Assembly (NCBI RefSeq): GCF_003837805.1
Contig: NZ_RQIT01000007.1
Coordinates: 62,001 to 126,000, forward strand
Direction: 5' to 3'
Length of the DNA stretch: 64,000 bases
From: Bradyrhizobium sp. RP6
GTDB taxonomy: Bacteria; Pseudomonadota; Alphaproteobacteria; Rhizobiales; Xanthobacteraceae
This document shows positions 44,314 to 52,081 of the stretch, in pieces. Below the pieces are notes generated by a model that did not search any database, was not told the DNA's origin, and worked only from the letters and a program-made list of their open reading frames with translations. How positions within the stretch are numbered: the first letter of the stretch is position 1; each line of letters begins with the position of its first letter. The position numbers were made by a program, and so were the translations under genes.

Positions 44314-44451
44314 AGGCAGTGCGGCTCGACGCGGGGCCTATCCGCCGTTTCTCAAAGCCGGCTTTGTCCGCCACCACCGTAGCTCCTTCGTTGGCAATGC
44401 GCTATCGGTAGCGAGCCAGTGTGATGGACAAGCAAGCAGGCGGAAAAGATC

Positions 44452-45126
44452 GTGAGTTTTTTCGAGCGTCTCAAGGCCGCCGCGTCCACTGAGTGGCGGG
44501 CCTATACGGAGCATCCCTTCACGAACGGATTGGCGGACGGCTCGCTCCCTGAAGCTGCGTTTCGTCACTACCTCGTTCAGGACTATCTGTTCCTCATCGA
44601 GTTTGCTCGCGCCTACGCGCTCGCGGTCTACAAGTCGCCCAGGCTTGCCGACATGCGTGAAGCCGCGGCCGGCCTGTCGGCCATCCTCGATGTCGAGATG
44701 AACCTGCATGTGAAGCTCTGTGGCGAATGGGGCCTGTCCCCGGACGACCTTGAACAAGCCCCTCCGGCGGCCGAGATGCTGGCCTATACGCGCTACGTGT
44801 TGGACGCGGGAATGCGCGGCGATCTGCTGGCGCTCAAAGTGGCGCTTGCGCCTTGCGTGATCGGCTACGCGGAGATCGCAACGCGGCTCGCCTCGCGCCC
44901 CTCTGCCGACGCGGTGAGCAACGCCTATCGCGTCTGGATCGAAGAATATGCCGGCGCGCCATACCAGGAAGTCGCTGCCAAGGCGCAGGCGCATATGGAG
45001 AATCTCGCCGATCGCTACGCCACTCCGGCGCGCGAGGCCGAGCTGATTGCGATCTTCAAGGAAGCCACCCACCTGGAGGCAGACTTCTGGGAGATGGCCT
45101 GGCGCGCCGGCCAGGTTGTTGCATAG
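44452..45126 (+). CDS. tenA: TenA-family thiaminase II / aminopyrimidine aminohydrolase
   Basis: A 224-residue helical enzyme that salvages the pyrimidine half of thiamin by hydrolysing 4-amino-5-aminomethyl-2-methylpyrimidine. FRHYLVQDYLFLIEFARAYALAVYKSP is the family core; the nucleophile is Cys135 in LAPCVIGYAEI, exactly where B. subtilis TenA has it; ATHLEADFWEMAW near 207-217 provides the C-terminal Glu. The start is GTG, with AGGCGG upstream. No thiamin riboswitch or other thiamin gene is visible next to it. Confidence 0.92.
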   Translation: MSFFERLKAAASTEWRAYTEHPFTNGLADGSLPEAAFRHYLVQDYLFLIEFARAYALAVYKSPRLADMREAAAGLSAILDVEMNLHVKLCGEWGLSPDDLEQAPPAAEMLAYTRYVLDAGMRGDLLALKVALAPCVIGYAEIATRLASRPSADAVSNAYRVWIEEYAGAPYQEVAAKAQAHMENLADRYATPAREAELIAIFKEATHLEADFWEMAWRAGQVVA

Positions 45127-45150
45127 CGGTGTCGGCAATCGAAAGGCCGC

Positions 45151-46095
45151 CTACTTCCCTCCTGCCACCACCCACACCACCACGGGCAACGTGACCGCCG
45201 CCAGCAGGGTCCCCAGCGCCACCGCGCCTGACACCGGGTTGACCAGCCGCTGATACTGTACCGCGAAGATGTATGCGTTCGCGCCGGTCGGCATCGCCGC
45301 GAACAGCACGATGACGCCAGCCGCCACCGGCGGCAGGTCGAGCAGTCTGGCCAGCACGAACGCGGCGGCCGGCATGGCTGCGAGCTTCAGCGCGCACATC
45401 ACGAGGATGCTCAGCTTCTCGCCCTTCACCTCGAACCGAAACAGATTTATTCCGAGCGCGATCAGCGCCGTCGGCGAGCCCGCTTGCGCCAGCAGCTCGA
45501 TGGTGCGGTCGACGACCGGGGTGAGGCCGAGTCGGGTAAGGCGCCAGATCACGCCGAAGCCGATCGCCAGCATCAGCGGGTTGCGGGCGAGGTCGGCGAG
45601 CACGGGGCGGATCACCGAGATCGGCGAGCCGGTGCGCTTCTGGTTGACCAGCTCCATCTGCAGGATGCCGCAGAGCCAGAGCAGCGGCGTGTTCACCGAC
45701 AGGATCAGCGCCATCGGGCCTGCCGCCTCGTTTCCCAGCGCGGAGAGCACGAGGGGGATGCCGAGCATCACGATGTTGCCGTAGACCGAGCCGATCGCGA
45801 ACACGACGCCGTCCTCGCGGCTGCCGCGCGGGGTACGCAGCAGCGCCGAAATGGCCATCGCCGCGATCCAGGTCAGCGCGAGCGCGCCGTAATAGGCGCC
45901 CCACATCCGGTAGGGGCTGACATCGGGGAATTCCGAGACGACGATGGTGCGGAACAGAAGCGCGGGGATCGCGATGCTGAAGGCGAATTCCGAGATGCCC
46001 TTGTGCGCGCCCTCCGAGACGAAGCGAAACAGCACAGCGGCGTAGCCGGCGGCGATCAGCGCGAACACCGGCGCGACGATCAGCAAGGTCGCCAT
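45151..46095 (-). CDS. AEC-family (auxin-efflux/malate permease type) transporter
   Basis: A 314-residue inner-membrane carrier with about ten hydrophobic spans. LLIVAPVFALIAAGYAAVLF opens the first, and LPPVAAGVIVLFAAMPTGANAYIFAVQY is the conserved region in the last third. Bacterial AEC carriers move malonate, malate or related dicarboxylates. It begins six bases after the CitE-like gene and is the last gene of a three-gene operon with a CoA transferase. Diverged fragments of a paralogue lie upstream in the window. Confidence 0.92.
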   Translation of the reverse strand: MATLLIVAPVFALIAAGYAAVLFRFVSEGAHKGISEFAFSIAIPALLFRTIVVSEFPDVSPYRMWGAYYGALALTWIAAMAISALLRTPRGSREDGVVFAIGSVYGNIVMLGIPLVLSALGNEAAGPMALILSVNTPLLWLCGILQMELVNQKRTGSPISVIRPVLADLARNPLMLAIGFGVIWRLTRLGLTPVVDRTIELLAQAGSPTALIALGINLFRFEVKGEKLSILVMCALKLAAMPAAAFVLARLLDLPPVAAGVIVLFAAMPTGANAYIFAVQYQRLVNPVSGAVALGTLLAAVTLPVVVWVVAGGK

Positions 46096-46101
46096 GCGCG
46101 C

Positions 46102-47025
46102 TTAAGACCCCAGCTGGATAATCCGCCGCGCCATCCGCACATTGGCATAGTCGATCATCTTGCCGTCCAGCGTCACCGCGCCCTGGCCTTGCGCCTCAGC
46201 CGTCTCCATCGCCTCAACCACCCGCCGCGCCTGGGCCAGCTCGTCATCCGACGGCGTGAACGCGCGCAGCGTCGGCTCGATCTGGTCGGGATGGATGACC
46301 TGCTTGCCGTCAAAGCCCATCGCGGCGGCCTTTTGCGCGCTGGCCTCGGTCAGCCTGGCGTCGCGGAACGCGCCGCAGGGGCCGTCGATGGCGCGCAGGC
46401 CGAAGGCGCGCGCGGCGACAAGGAGGCGCATCATGGGATAGGCGAACAGGTCGAGCGGCGCGGCGGCGTAGCCGCTTTGCGCCGATCCGACGTGGCGGTA
46501 GCCGTCCGGCGAGATGCCGACATCGGAGGTGCGGGCGCCGAGCGAGGCCGCGAAGTCGCCGACGCCGAGATGCAGCGCGGCCACGCTCGCGTGCGCGGCG
46601 GCGAGCGTGTCGACATTGACGAGGCCGAGCGCCGTCTCGATCAGCAGTTCGAGCACCACCGACGAAGCGCGATCCGGCGCGGCCGCGCGCAGCTGGTCGG
46701 CGATGGCGACGATGTCGCCGGCGCGCTCCGCCTTCGGCACGATCACCGCATCCAGCCGCGGCAGCGCCGCCAGCGCGCGGATCTCCTCTCCGATGAACGG
46801 GCTGTCGACGGCGTTGAGCCTGACCGCGACGCGCTTGTTGCCCCAGTCGAGCGATGACAGCGCGCGGACGGCTTCCTCCAGCGCAAGACCTTTTTCGGAT
46901 GGCGGCACCGCGTCTTCGAGATCCATGAACACGGCATCCGCGCTTGAAGCCGCTGCCTTGGCGACGAGGCGGGCGCGATGCGCAGGAACAGCCAGATAGG
47001 CCCGGCTCGGCCGCTGCGAGGCCAT
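46102..47025 (-). CDS. CitE-like acyl-CoA lyase (HpcH/HpaI fold)
   Basis: A 307-residue TIM-barrel lyase of the CitE/citramalyl-CoA/malyl-CoA lyase family. RAYLAVPAHRARLVAKAAASSADAVFMDLEDAVPPSEK supplies Mg-binding residues and the CoA site. VLELLIETALGLVNVDTLAAAH carries the second acidic ligand, and GVGDFAASLGARTSDV the loop after it. GKQVIHPDQIEPTLRAF is the C-terminal signature. It follows the CoA-transferase gene by one base and precedes the AEC carrier by six. The likely reaction is cleavage of a 3-hydroxyacyl-CoA to acetyl-CoA or glyoxylate products. Confidence 0.93.
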   Translation of the reverse strand: MASQRPSRAYLAVPAHRARLVAKAAASSADAVFMDLEDAVPPSEKGLALEEAVRALSSLDWGNKRVAVRLNAVDSPFIGEEIRALAALPRLDAVIVPKAERAGDIVAIADQLRAAAPDRASSVVLELLIETALGLVNVDTLAAAHASVAALHLGVGDFAASLGARTSDVGISPDGYRHVGSAQSGYAAAPLDLFAYPMMRLLVAARAFGLRAIDGPCGAFRDARLTEASAQKAAAMGFDGKQVIHPDQIEPTLRAFTPSDDELAQARRVVEAMETAEAQGQGAVTLDGKMIDYANVRMARRIIQLGS

Positions 47026-47026
47026 C

Positions 47027-48193
47027 TCAATGCTCCCCGCTGATGCCGAGTTCGCGGAGGATGGCGTCGTTGTGCTCGCCCACGTCAGGTACCGGGTCCA
47101 TCCGCGGCGTCACGCCGGGAATGGTGAGCGCCGGCAGGAAGCTCATCACCGGCCCGCTCGGCGATCCCACGCTCTGCACCCGCGCGCGTGCGTGGAGCTG
47201 CTCATGCTTCAGGAAGGCCTCGACCGAGTTCAGATGCGCATTGGCGATCGCGGCTTCGTCCAGCAGCCGCAGCACCTCTTCGCTGGTCATGGATGCAAAG
47301 CGCTGCTCGATATGCGCCTGCAGCTCGTCGCGGTTCTGCATACGCAGCGGATTGGTGCGGAAGCGCAGGTCGTCGGCAAGTGCGGCATCGCCGAGCACGA
47401 TGCGGCACAGCGACCGCCATTCCCGGTCGTTCTGGATGCCGAAGAAGATCGTGTTGCCGTCACCGACGCGGAACGGTCCGTACGGCGCGATCGTCGCATG
47501 CTTCGCGCCGGTGCGCGGCAGCGGCCGGCCCGTGCTCTCGGTGTAGAAGGCGGGATAGCTCATCCAGTCCGTGATGGAATCGAACAGCGAGGCCTGGAAC
47601 GCCGTGCCCTTGCCGGTCCGCTCGCGCCGATACAGCGCCATCAGCACGCCGCTCAGGATGTACATGCCGGTGGCGATGTCGACCACGGAGAGCCCCACCT
47701 TGGCAGGCTCCGCCTCGGTGCCGTTGATGGCGAGCACGCCGGCCTCACACTGCACCAGGAGATCATAGGCCTTCTTGTCGCTGTAGGGGCCGCCGGTGCC
47801 ATAGCCCGAGACGTCGCAGGCGATGAGGCGCGGAAATTTCCGCACGAGCGATGCCGCATCGAGGCCGAGCCGCTCCGCCGCGCCGGGCGCGAGGTTCTGG
47901 ATGAACACATCCGCCCGCGGCAGCAGGGCGTCGAGCACCTTGCGCCCCTCGGGGCTCTTGATGTCGATGGCAAGGCTTTCCTTGGAGCGGTTGGTCCAGA
48001 CGAACTGGCTCGACATGCCGTTCATGACATGATCGTAGTCCCGGCAGAAATCGCCGCTTCCGGGCCGCTCGATCTTGATGATGCGCGCGCCCCAATCCGC
48101 CAGATGCCGGCTGGCCAGCGGCGCCGCGATCGCCTGCTCAAGCGAGACCACCGTCACCCCCGCGAGCGGAAGTTCCGCCTCATTCCCATCCAT
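47027..48193 (-). CDS. Family III (CaiB/BaiF) CoA transferase
   Basis: A 388-residue CoA transferase of the CaiB-BaiF fold. LAGVTVVSLEQAIAAPLASRHLADWGARIIKIERP starts the Rossmann half; NRSKESLAIDIKSPEGRKVL binds CoA; the catalytic Asp is in SDKKAYDLLVQCEAG. It would activate a carboxylate by exchange with an acyl-CoA such as succinyl-CoA. The start is MDGNEAELPLAG with GGAGGCG before it. It leads the operon with the lyase and the AEC carrier, whose starts follow within a few bases of its stop. Confidence 0.93.
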   Translation of the reverse strand: MDGNEAELPLAGVTVVSLEQAIAAPLASRHLADWGARIIKIERPGSGDFCRDYDHVMNGMSSQFVWTNRSKESLAIDIKSPEGRKVLDALLPRADVFIQNLAPGAAERLGLDAASLVRKFPRLIACDVSGYGTGGPYSDKKAYDLLVQCEAGVLAINGTEAEPAKVGLSVVDIATGMYILSGVLMALYRRERTGKGTAFQASLFDSITDWMSYPAFYTESTGRPLPRTGAKHATIAPYGPFRVGDGNTIFFGIQNDREWRSLCRIVLGDAALADDLRFRTNPLRMQNRDELQAHIEQRFASMTSEEVLRLLDEAAIANAHLNSVEAFLKHEQLHARARVQSVGSPSGPVMSFLPALTIPGVTPRMDPVPDVGEHNDAILRELGISGEH

Positions 48194-48266
48194 GCGCTCG
48201 CCTCCACTTCCAACGCTTTCTATCAGCGCAGGAGACAGGCCGACCACCCCACGCGCATCTTTTTTG

Positions 48267-48313
48267 ATGATGCCATCATGCCCCTGTTTTGCCCGACAAG
48301 TCAAATTTGACTT
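48267..48313 (-). promoter_or_regulatory. Two palindromes in the promoter of the CoA-transferase operon
   Basis: ATGATG-C-CATCAT (48267-48279) and AAGTCAAATTTGACTT (48298-48313, a perfect 16-base palindrome) lie 75-120 bases before the CoA-transferase start. These are typical of dimeric regulators. No regulator gene is next to them, so the controlling factor would act from elsewhere. Confidence 0.55.
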
Positions 48314-48440
48314 CGTGAAATCCTAAGAATGGAAATGCCGAGGGATTGCCGTCCCTTGGCTACTGTGCATGGGGTTGTTTTCGGAGTTTTGTGTTGGAGG
48401 CCCGGAAACTCCGGCGCCAGTCCACCGCGACACAGTGGTC

Positions 48441-48472
48441 GTCATGCCGGGACAAGCCCGGCCATGACGTCG
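48441..48472. repeat. Short palindrome GTCATGCCGGG...CCCGGCCATGAC
   Basis: GTCATGCCGGGACAAGCCCGGCCATGAC forms a hairpin with an imperfect 11-base stem; it is of the family at 31511-31614. The rest of the 488-base region between 48194 and 48681 has no supported gene. Confidence 0.8.
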
Positions 48473-48681
48473 TGGCGAGTTCCGTGTCTCAATCGCTTTC
48501 TGGATGACTGCGGGTCGGTCCAGTGCGCAATTGCGCACAAGGCCGGACGACGACGGTAAGGAAGACTGCCCGTCGCCCCTGTTGCCGAGACCGCACACGT
48601 CCCGGCTTTCGCATCTGCCCTCGTTGCCAACGCACCGCCGTTCACCCACTATTCCCAGGGACTCATGACGTGGGGACATCG

Positions 48682-49014
48682 ATGCCGGCATTTCGCTTGA
48701 ACAAGTCATTGGCCGCCGCAACGCTCGGCCTTGCCCTGGCCGTCCTGGCTCTGCCGCGCGCCGGCTTCGCCTACACCCAGGAGGAGCAGCAGGCCTGCTC
48801 GCCGGATGCGATGCGGCTGTGCAGCGAGTTCGTTCCGAACGTCGATGCCATCACCGCCTGCATGATCAAGAAGAAGGCGCAGCTCTCGCCGCAATGCCGG
48901 GTGTTCTTCCGCCCGGAGCCGGGCGAGGTCCGCGCCGGCAAGCCGACCAATACCACCAAGACGAGCGCCAAGCCGGCGAAGGCGACCAAGAAGAAAAAGG
49001 CCGAGTCATTTTGA
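48682..49014 (+). CDS. Exported Cys-containing hypothetical protein with basic tail
   Basis: A 110-residue protein with a Sec signal peptide (LAAATLGLALAVLALPRAGFA), the mature part starting YTQEEQQACSPDAMRLCSEFVPNVDAITACMIKKKAQLSPQCRVFF. Four cysteines are spaced for two disulfides, a pattern recurrent in Bradyrhizobium secreted proteins. The last 30 residues are Lys/Thr/Ala-rich. The frame is open upstream, but the ATG at 48682 with GTGGGG before it is the natural start. Function unknown. Confidence 0.78.
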   Translation: MPAFRLNKSLAAATLGLALAVLALPRAGFAYTQEEQQACSPDAMRLCSEFVPNVDAITACMIKKKAQLSPQCRVFFRPEPGEVRAGKPTNTTKTSAKPAKATKKKKAESF

Positions 49015-49146
49015 GCCGGGGCGGAGCGCCCCTTGCTTGAAACCTGCGCCATGACCGACATCGGCTCTGCGCCAGCCTCCGGACTCGTTTTGTTCGCGCG
49101 ACGCTGCGCAGGCTTGCTGTAATTACGGCCGGTGCGCGACGGGAAA

Positions 49147-49353
49147 GAGTCGCCCGCAGGTTTGCGCGGCAAGGTTGCGTCGTCCCGTCTGTTGCTCAAA
49201 AAACGCACAAATGTCCGCGCAAGCGGTGTTTCGCAGGGAGCTGCGTCTTTCTCCTGCGATGCAGTGTGACTCAAAAGCCAACACGCCTTGTTATTTCGTG
49301 GCCGTAACGCAACCCCTGATAAATTTTTCTTTCCCGAATCAGCGCGCTGATTC
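49147..49353 (+). promoter_or_regulatory. Cluster of GANTC sites with a perfect 18-base palindrome upstream of parA-like gene
   Basis: Four GANTC motifs (49147-49151, 49268-49272, 49336-49340, 49349-49353), the target of the CcrM methylase. The last two are the ends of GAATCAGCGCGCTGATTC, a perfect 18-base palindrome 36 bases before the ParA start. Such sites are used with GcrA for cell-cycle control in alphaproteobacteria. No gene is supported in 49015-49389. Confidence 0.6.
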
Positions 49354-49389
49354 ATTTTCGCGGCCTGGGGTCAATTGGAGGCGGAAGGT

Positions 49390-50067
49390 ATGAACGTTAT
49401 TGTTTTTGCATCGCGCAAGGGCGGCTCGGGCAAGAGTACCCTGGCTGCACATCTCGCCGCGCAGATCAAGGCGAGCAAGCAGGTCATGCTCGTGGACGCG
49501 GATCCGCAGGGCTCGCTCACGCTGTGGCACAAGCTGCGCGGCACCAACGAGCCGCCGATCAAGGCTGCCGTGAACTCCGTCAGCGGCATCGTCTCCGCTG
49601 CCAAGCGCGACGGCTATGAATGGGTGTTGATCGACACGCCGCCGAACCTGTCGGCCGTCGTCGACGACGCGATCAAGAACGCCACCATGGTGGTGATCCC
49701 CGCCCGTCCCGGCGTGTTCGACGTCAACGCGGTGCAGGAAACGATCCAGATGTGCCGCGCCGCGCGCAAGCCCTACGCCGTCGTGCTCAACGGTGCGCCG
49801 GCCAAGCGCGACGAATCCGAAAGCCCGATCGTCACCATCGCCCGCGAAGCGCTGGCGAAATTCCGTGCTCCGGTCTGGGGTGGCCAGATCACCAATCGTT
49901 CGGACCTGCTGATGGCGCTGAGCCACGGCGAAGGTGCGCGCGAGTATCAGGCCGAGAGCCGGGCAGCCCAGGAGATTGCAAGGCTGTGGGCGGCGATCGA
50001 GCGTTCGGTCAAGGCTATTCGCGGCACGGCGTCGGCGTCCGGCGCAATGCACAAGCAGGCGGCTTAA
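49390..50067 (+). CDS. Orphan ParA-family ATPase
   Basis: A 225-residue deviant-Walker ATPase. The P loop is VFASRKGGSGKSTLAAHLA with the signature Lys10 and Lys15; VMLVDADPQGSL is Walker A'-type; VLIDTPPNLSAVVDDAI is switch II. It lacks the N-terminal HTH of plasmid ParA proteins and no parB is adjacent, so it is likely to position a protein complex or to act with an unlinked partner. MNVIVFA at 49390 has GGAGGCGGAAGG before it; the frame opens earlier from a TTG. GANTC sites in the promoter suggest cell-cycle timing. Confidence 0.9.
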   Translation: MNVIVFASRKGGSGKSTLAAHLAAQIKASKQVMLVDADPQGSLTLWHKLRGTNEPPIKAAVNSVSGIVSAAKRDGYEWVLIDTPPNLSAVVDDAIKNATMVVIPARPGVFDVNAVQETIQMCRAARKPYAVVLNGAPAKRDESESPIVTIAREALAKFRAPVWGGQITNRSDLLMALSHGEGAREYQAESRAAQEIARLWAAIERSVKAIRGTASASGAMHKQAA

Positions 50068-50206
50068 TTTTCATTGTTCATTCCCCGGACGACGAACGCG
50101 CGGACAAGCCGCGCGTTTTGCGTTTCTGCCTGGCCCGTCATTTGCGGGATGGCGCACGCGCCAGACCCGGAATCCCGAGCTTGCGTTGTTCGGGAACTTG
50201 TTTGGG

Positions 50207-50353
50207 CTACGCCACCAGCAGCATGTAGAACACGATGACCGGCGACAAGGTCAGGATCACCGACCAGATGCCGACGGCCCAGAGAATGTCCTCGGTGGTA
50301 AAGGCCTGCTGCCCGGCGTCGTAATGCGACGCCAGTTCATTATGATTATTCAC
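50207..50353 (-). CDS. Small single-span membrane protein
   Basis: A 48-residue frame (NNHNELASHYDAGQQAFTTEDILWAVGIWSVILTLSPVIVFYMLLVA) starting at GTG 50353, with GGAGG five bases before it; a TTG 36 bases upstream is the alternative start. The last 25 residues are a membrane helix. A second small membrane protein of similar plan lies 130 bases upstream on the same strand. Confidence 0.68.
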   Translation of the reverse strand: MNNHNELASHYDAGQQAFTTEDILWAVGIWSVILTLSPVIVFYMLLVA

Positions 50354-50485
50354 AAACGCCTCCGCGATTTCTTCGCTTATGGGCGTCAAGTGTTAGCGGG
50401 GATGTTTTAAGATCCGGATCGCAGCTGCCAGTGCATTTTGAGCACAGGTGCTACCACGGATTAACCATCCCGCGCTCGCTTTGCG

Positions 50486-50641
50486 TCAGCCGACCAGCCA
50501 GAGCCGAAACAGCAGCACCGGCATCAGGCCGAGCATCACCGCCCAGAACCCGAACGACGACACCACCAGAATTCCCTGCACGAGATCGGCGGGCGCGAAT
50601 TGCCGCGCGGCCGTAGGCCGTATGCGATGTCCCATGGTCAT
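50486..50641 (-). CDS. Small single-span membrane protein
   Basis: A 51-residue protein (MTMGHRIRPTAARQFAPADLVQGILVVSSFGFWAVMLGLMPVLLFRLWLVG). GAGGGGGA sits directly before the ATG. The last 30 residues are hydrophobic with GFWAV and MPVLLFRL. Like its neighbour at 50207, it has a polar head and one helix. Function unknown. Confidence 0.7.
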   Translation of the reverse strand: MTMGHRIRPTAARQFAPADLVQGILVVSSFGFWAVMLGLMPVLLFRLWLVG

Positions 50642-50795
50642 TCCCCCTCTGTAGGTGCCGAAGGATAGGCGCGACTGTGTAAACGAGCCGTGGATGCGCC
50701 ATGCGGCGACAGCGAAGGCCGTTGAAAGGACGTTAACCACGGGGCGGGGCTCTTACCTCCCTGGAGGGACCCTCCAGGGGAGGGTAAGCGAAGCG

Positions 50796-51704
50796 CTACG
50801 CCGCGACCTTCGTCCGTCGCTCGATCTCGCGATCGATCGCTGCCGCGAGCTCGCTGCTCACCTCCACCATCGGCAGGCGCAATTCGGGGCTGTCGATCAG
50901 GCCGCTGCGCCACAGCCAGTACTTCGCCGGCGCGGGGCTCGGCTCGGCGAACAGCAGGCGGGTCAGCTCGGCGACCTCGTGCCAGCGCGCCAGCGCCGCA
51001 TCGTGGTTGCCGCGCTTCAGCTCGGCATGGACGGCTGCGAACGTCGCGGTCTCGACATGAGCCGACAGCACGATGCCGCCGTCGGCGCCGTCGCAGAGCG
51101 CCTCGAAATAATTGGCATCCTCGCCGGTGAGCACGCGAAATGCCTTTGGCCTGTCGCGCAGCAGCGCGATCGACTGCTCGCGGCTCGCGCCGCAATCCTT
51201 CAGGCCGACGATGTTCCTGTGCTCGGCAAGCCGCAGCAGCGTCTGGTTGGTGATGTTGACGGAGGTGCGATAGGGGATGTTGTAGAGCGCGAGCGGCCAT
51301 GCCGCGTGATCGGCGAGCGCTTCGAAATGCGCCAGCAAGCCGCGCTGCGACGGCCGCACATAATAGGGGCTGGCGATCAGGTAGCCGTCGATCGGCCAGT
51401 CCGCGGTCTCGTCGAGGCGCTCCTTCAGCCGCGAGGTGTCCGCGCCCGAGAGTCCGAGGCAGATCGGCACGATGCGGCCGCTGGCCGCCATCTCGTCGCG
51501 CACCACGGCGACGAGACGTTCGAGCTCTGGCTCGCGCAGCGTCATGCCTTCGCCCGAGGTCGCGCCGAGGATGAAGCCGTCGACGGCGCCCGCGCCGTAG
51601 TGCCGCGTCAGCCGCCGCAGCGATCTCTCATCCAGCGCGCCGCCGTGAAACGGCGTCACCAGCGGCAGCCACAGTCCGTGCAAGTGATCTTCAAGTCCGG
51701 TCAT
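50796..51704 (-). CDS. DapA/NanA-superfamily aldolase
   Basis: A 302-residue TIM-barrel class I aldolase. The Schiff-base lysine is in NIVGLKDCGASREQ, and LALYNIPYRTSVNI holds the catalytic Tyr, so the active site is complete. The GTTGE loop of true dihydrodipicolinate synthase is replaced by ATSGEGMTL, and DapA-like sequences of this kind in rhizobia cleave or form other 2-oxo acid aldols, so a lysine-synthesis role is not assured. GAGAAGGAG lies before the ATG. The leader contains candidate terminators. Confidence 0.9.
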   Translation of the reverse strand: MTGLEDHLHGLWLPLVTPFHGGALDERSLRRLTRHYGAGAVDGFILGATSGEGMTLREPELERLVAVVRDEMAASGRIVPICLGLSGADTSRLKERLDETADWPIDGYLIASPYYVRPSQRGLLAHFEALADHAAWPLALYNIPYRTSVNITNQTLLRLAEHRNIVGLKDCGASREQSIALLRDRPKAFRVLTGEDANYFEALCDGADGGIVLSAHVETATFAAVHAELKRGNHDAALARWHEVAELTRLLFAEPSPAPAKYWLWRSGLIDSPELRLPMVEVSSELAAAIDREIERRTKVAA

Positions 51705-51746
51705 GTTCCATCTCCTTCTCGGGAAACCTGAGACGGAGGGCACATG

Positions 51747-51772
51747 AAAAAACCCCGTCCAGGCGGGCGGGG
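51747..51772 (-). terminator. Attenuator-like hairpin in the leader of the DapA-like gene
   Basis: On the minus strand CCCCGCCC, loop GCCT, GGACGGGG and then TTTTTT: a 7-of-8 stem with a T run, 43 bases before the ATG, in the direction of the gene. A terminator in front of the gene it leads to suggests attenuation. Confidence 0.7.
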
Positions 51773-51815
51773 ATTTCGGGATCTGCAGCGATGACGATAT
51801 CAGCCTAGTGCGCGC

Positions 51816-51848
51816 AAAAAACCGAGGTCCCCGGATGGGGACCTTTTT
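51816..51848 (-). terminator. Bidirectional terminator hairpin
   Basis: AAAAAACCGAGGTCCCC, loop GGAT, GGGGACCTTTTTT: a perfect 8-base-pair stem with A and T runs on both sides, usable in either direction. On the minus strand it lies about 35 bases after a TTGACA-N17-CATCAT promoter. Confidence 0.85.
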
Positions 51849-51885
51849 TCGAGATTGCTGCGCACGACTTCGTGATCATCCGCAA

Positions 51886-51914
51886 ATGATGCGGGGTATG
51901 CCTGGAACTGTCAA
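51886..51914 (-). promoter_or_regulatory. Sigma-70-type promoter (minus strand)
   Basis: TTGACA (51909-51914), 17-base spacer, CATCAT (51886-51891). The expected start near 51879 would give a short transcript of about 65 bases ending at the terminator at 51816, or, on read-through, the leader of the DapA-like gene. It encodes in frame MITKSCAAISKKGPH..., a 24-residue frame beginning at the expected transcription start. Confidence 0.6.
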
Positions 51915-51946
51915 TACACGCGGAGGGCGAAGGCTGCATGCGACAG

Positions 51947-52081
51947 AAAAAAAGCCGGACCCGAAGGGCCCGGCTTAGGTATTGGCCACGTGAGGCCGAC
52001 ACAATCACCTTCCAAGAGGGATTACTGAACTCCCGCGCCACTGGAGGAGGGGGACAAATGCGCAACGCGAAGGCTCAGCGT
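51947..52081 (-). ncRNA. Candidate AbcR (alpha-r15)-type trans-acting sRNA
   Basis: A promoter (TTGCTG 52112-52117, 18-base spacer, CATAAT 52088-52093), then about 135 bases ending in a strong terminator (stem GCCGGGCCC/GGGTCCGGC, T7, 51947-51974). Inside lies CCCCCTCCTCC (52043-52053), an anti-Shine-Dalgarno motif of the kind AbcR sRNAs use to block translation of transporter mRNAs. It lies immediately downstream of the lsrB/vtlR-like gene, the position of abcR in Sinorhizobium and Brucella. Sequence identity with known AbcR was not checked. Confidence 0.6.

Noticed and set aside
44314..44451. TPP riboswitch before tenA
   Set aside because: The conserved CUGAGA and thi-box core sequences are absent in the short leader.
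44338..45138. Minus-strand frame opposite tenA
   Set aside because: Antisense of tenA, whose catalytic Cys135 and family motifs are intact on the plus strand.
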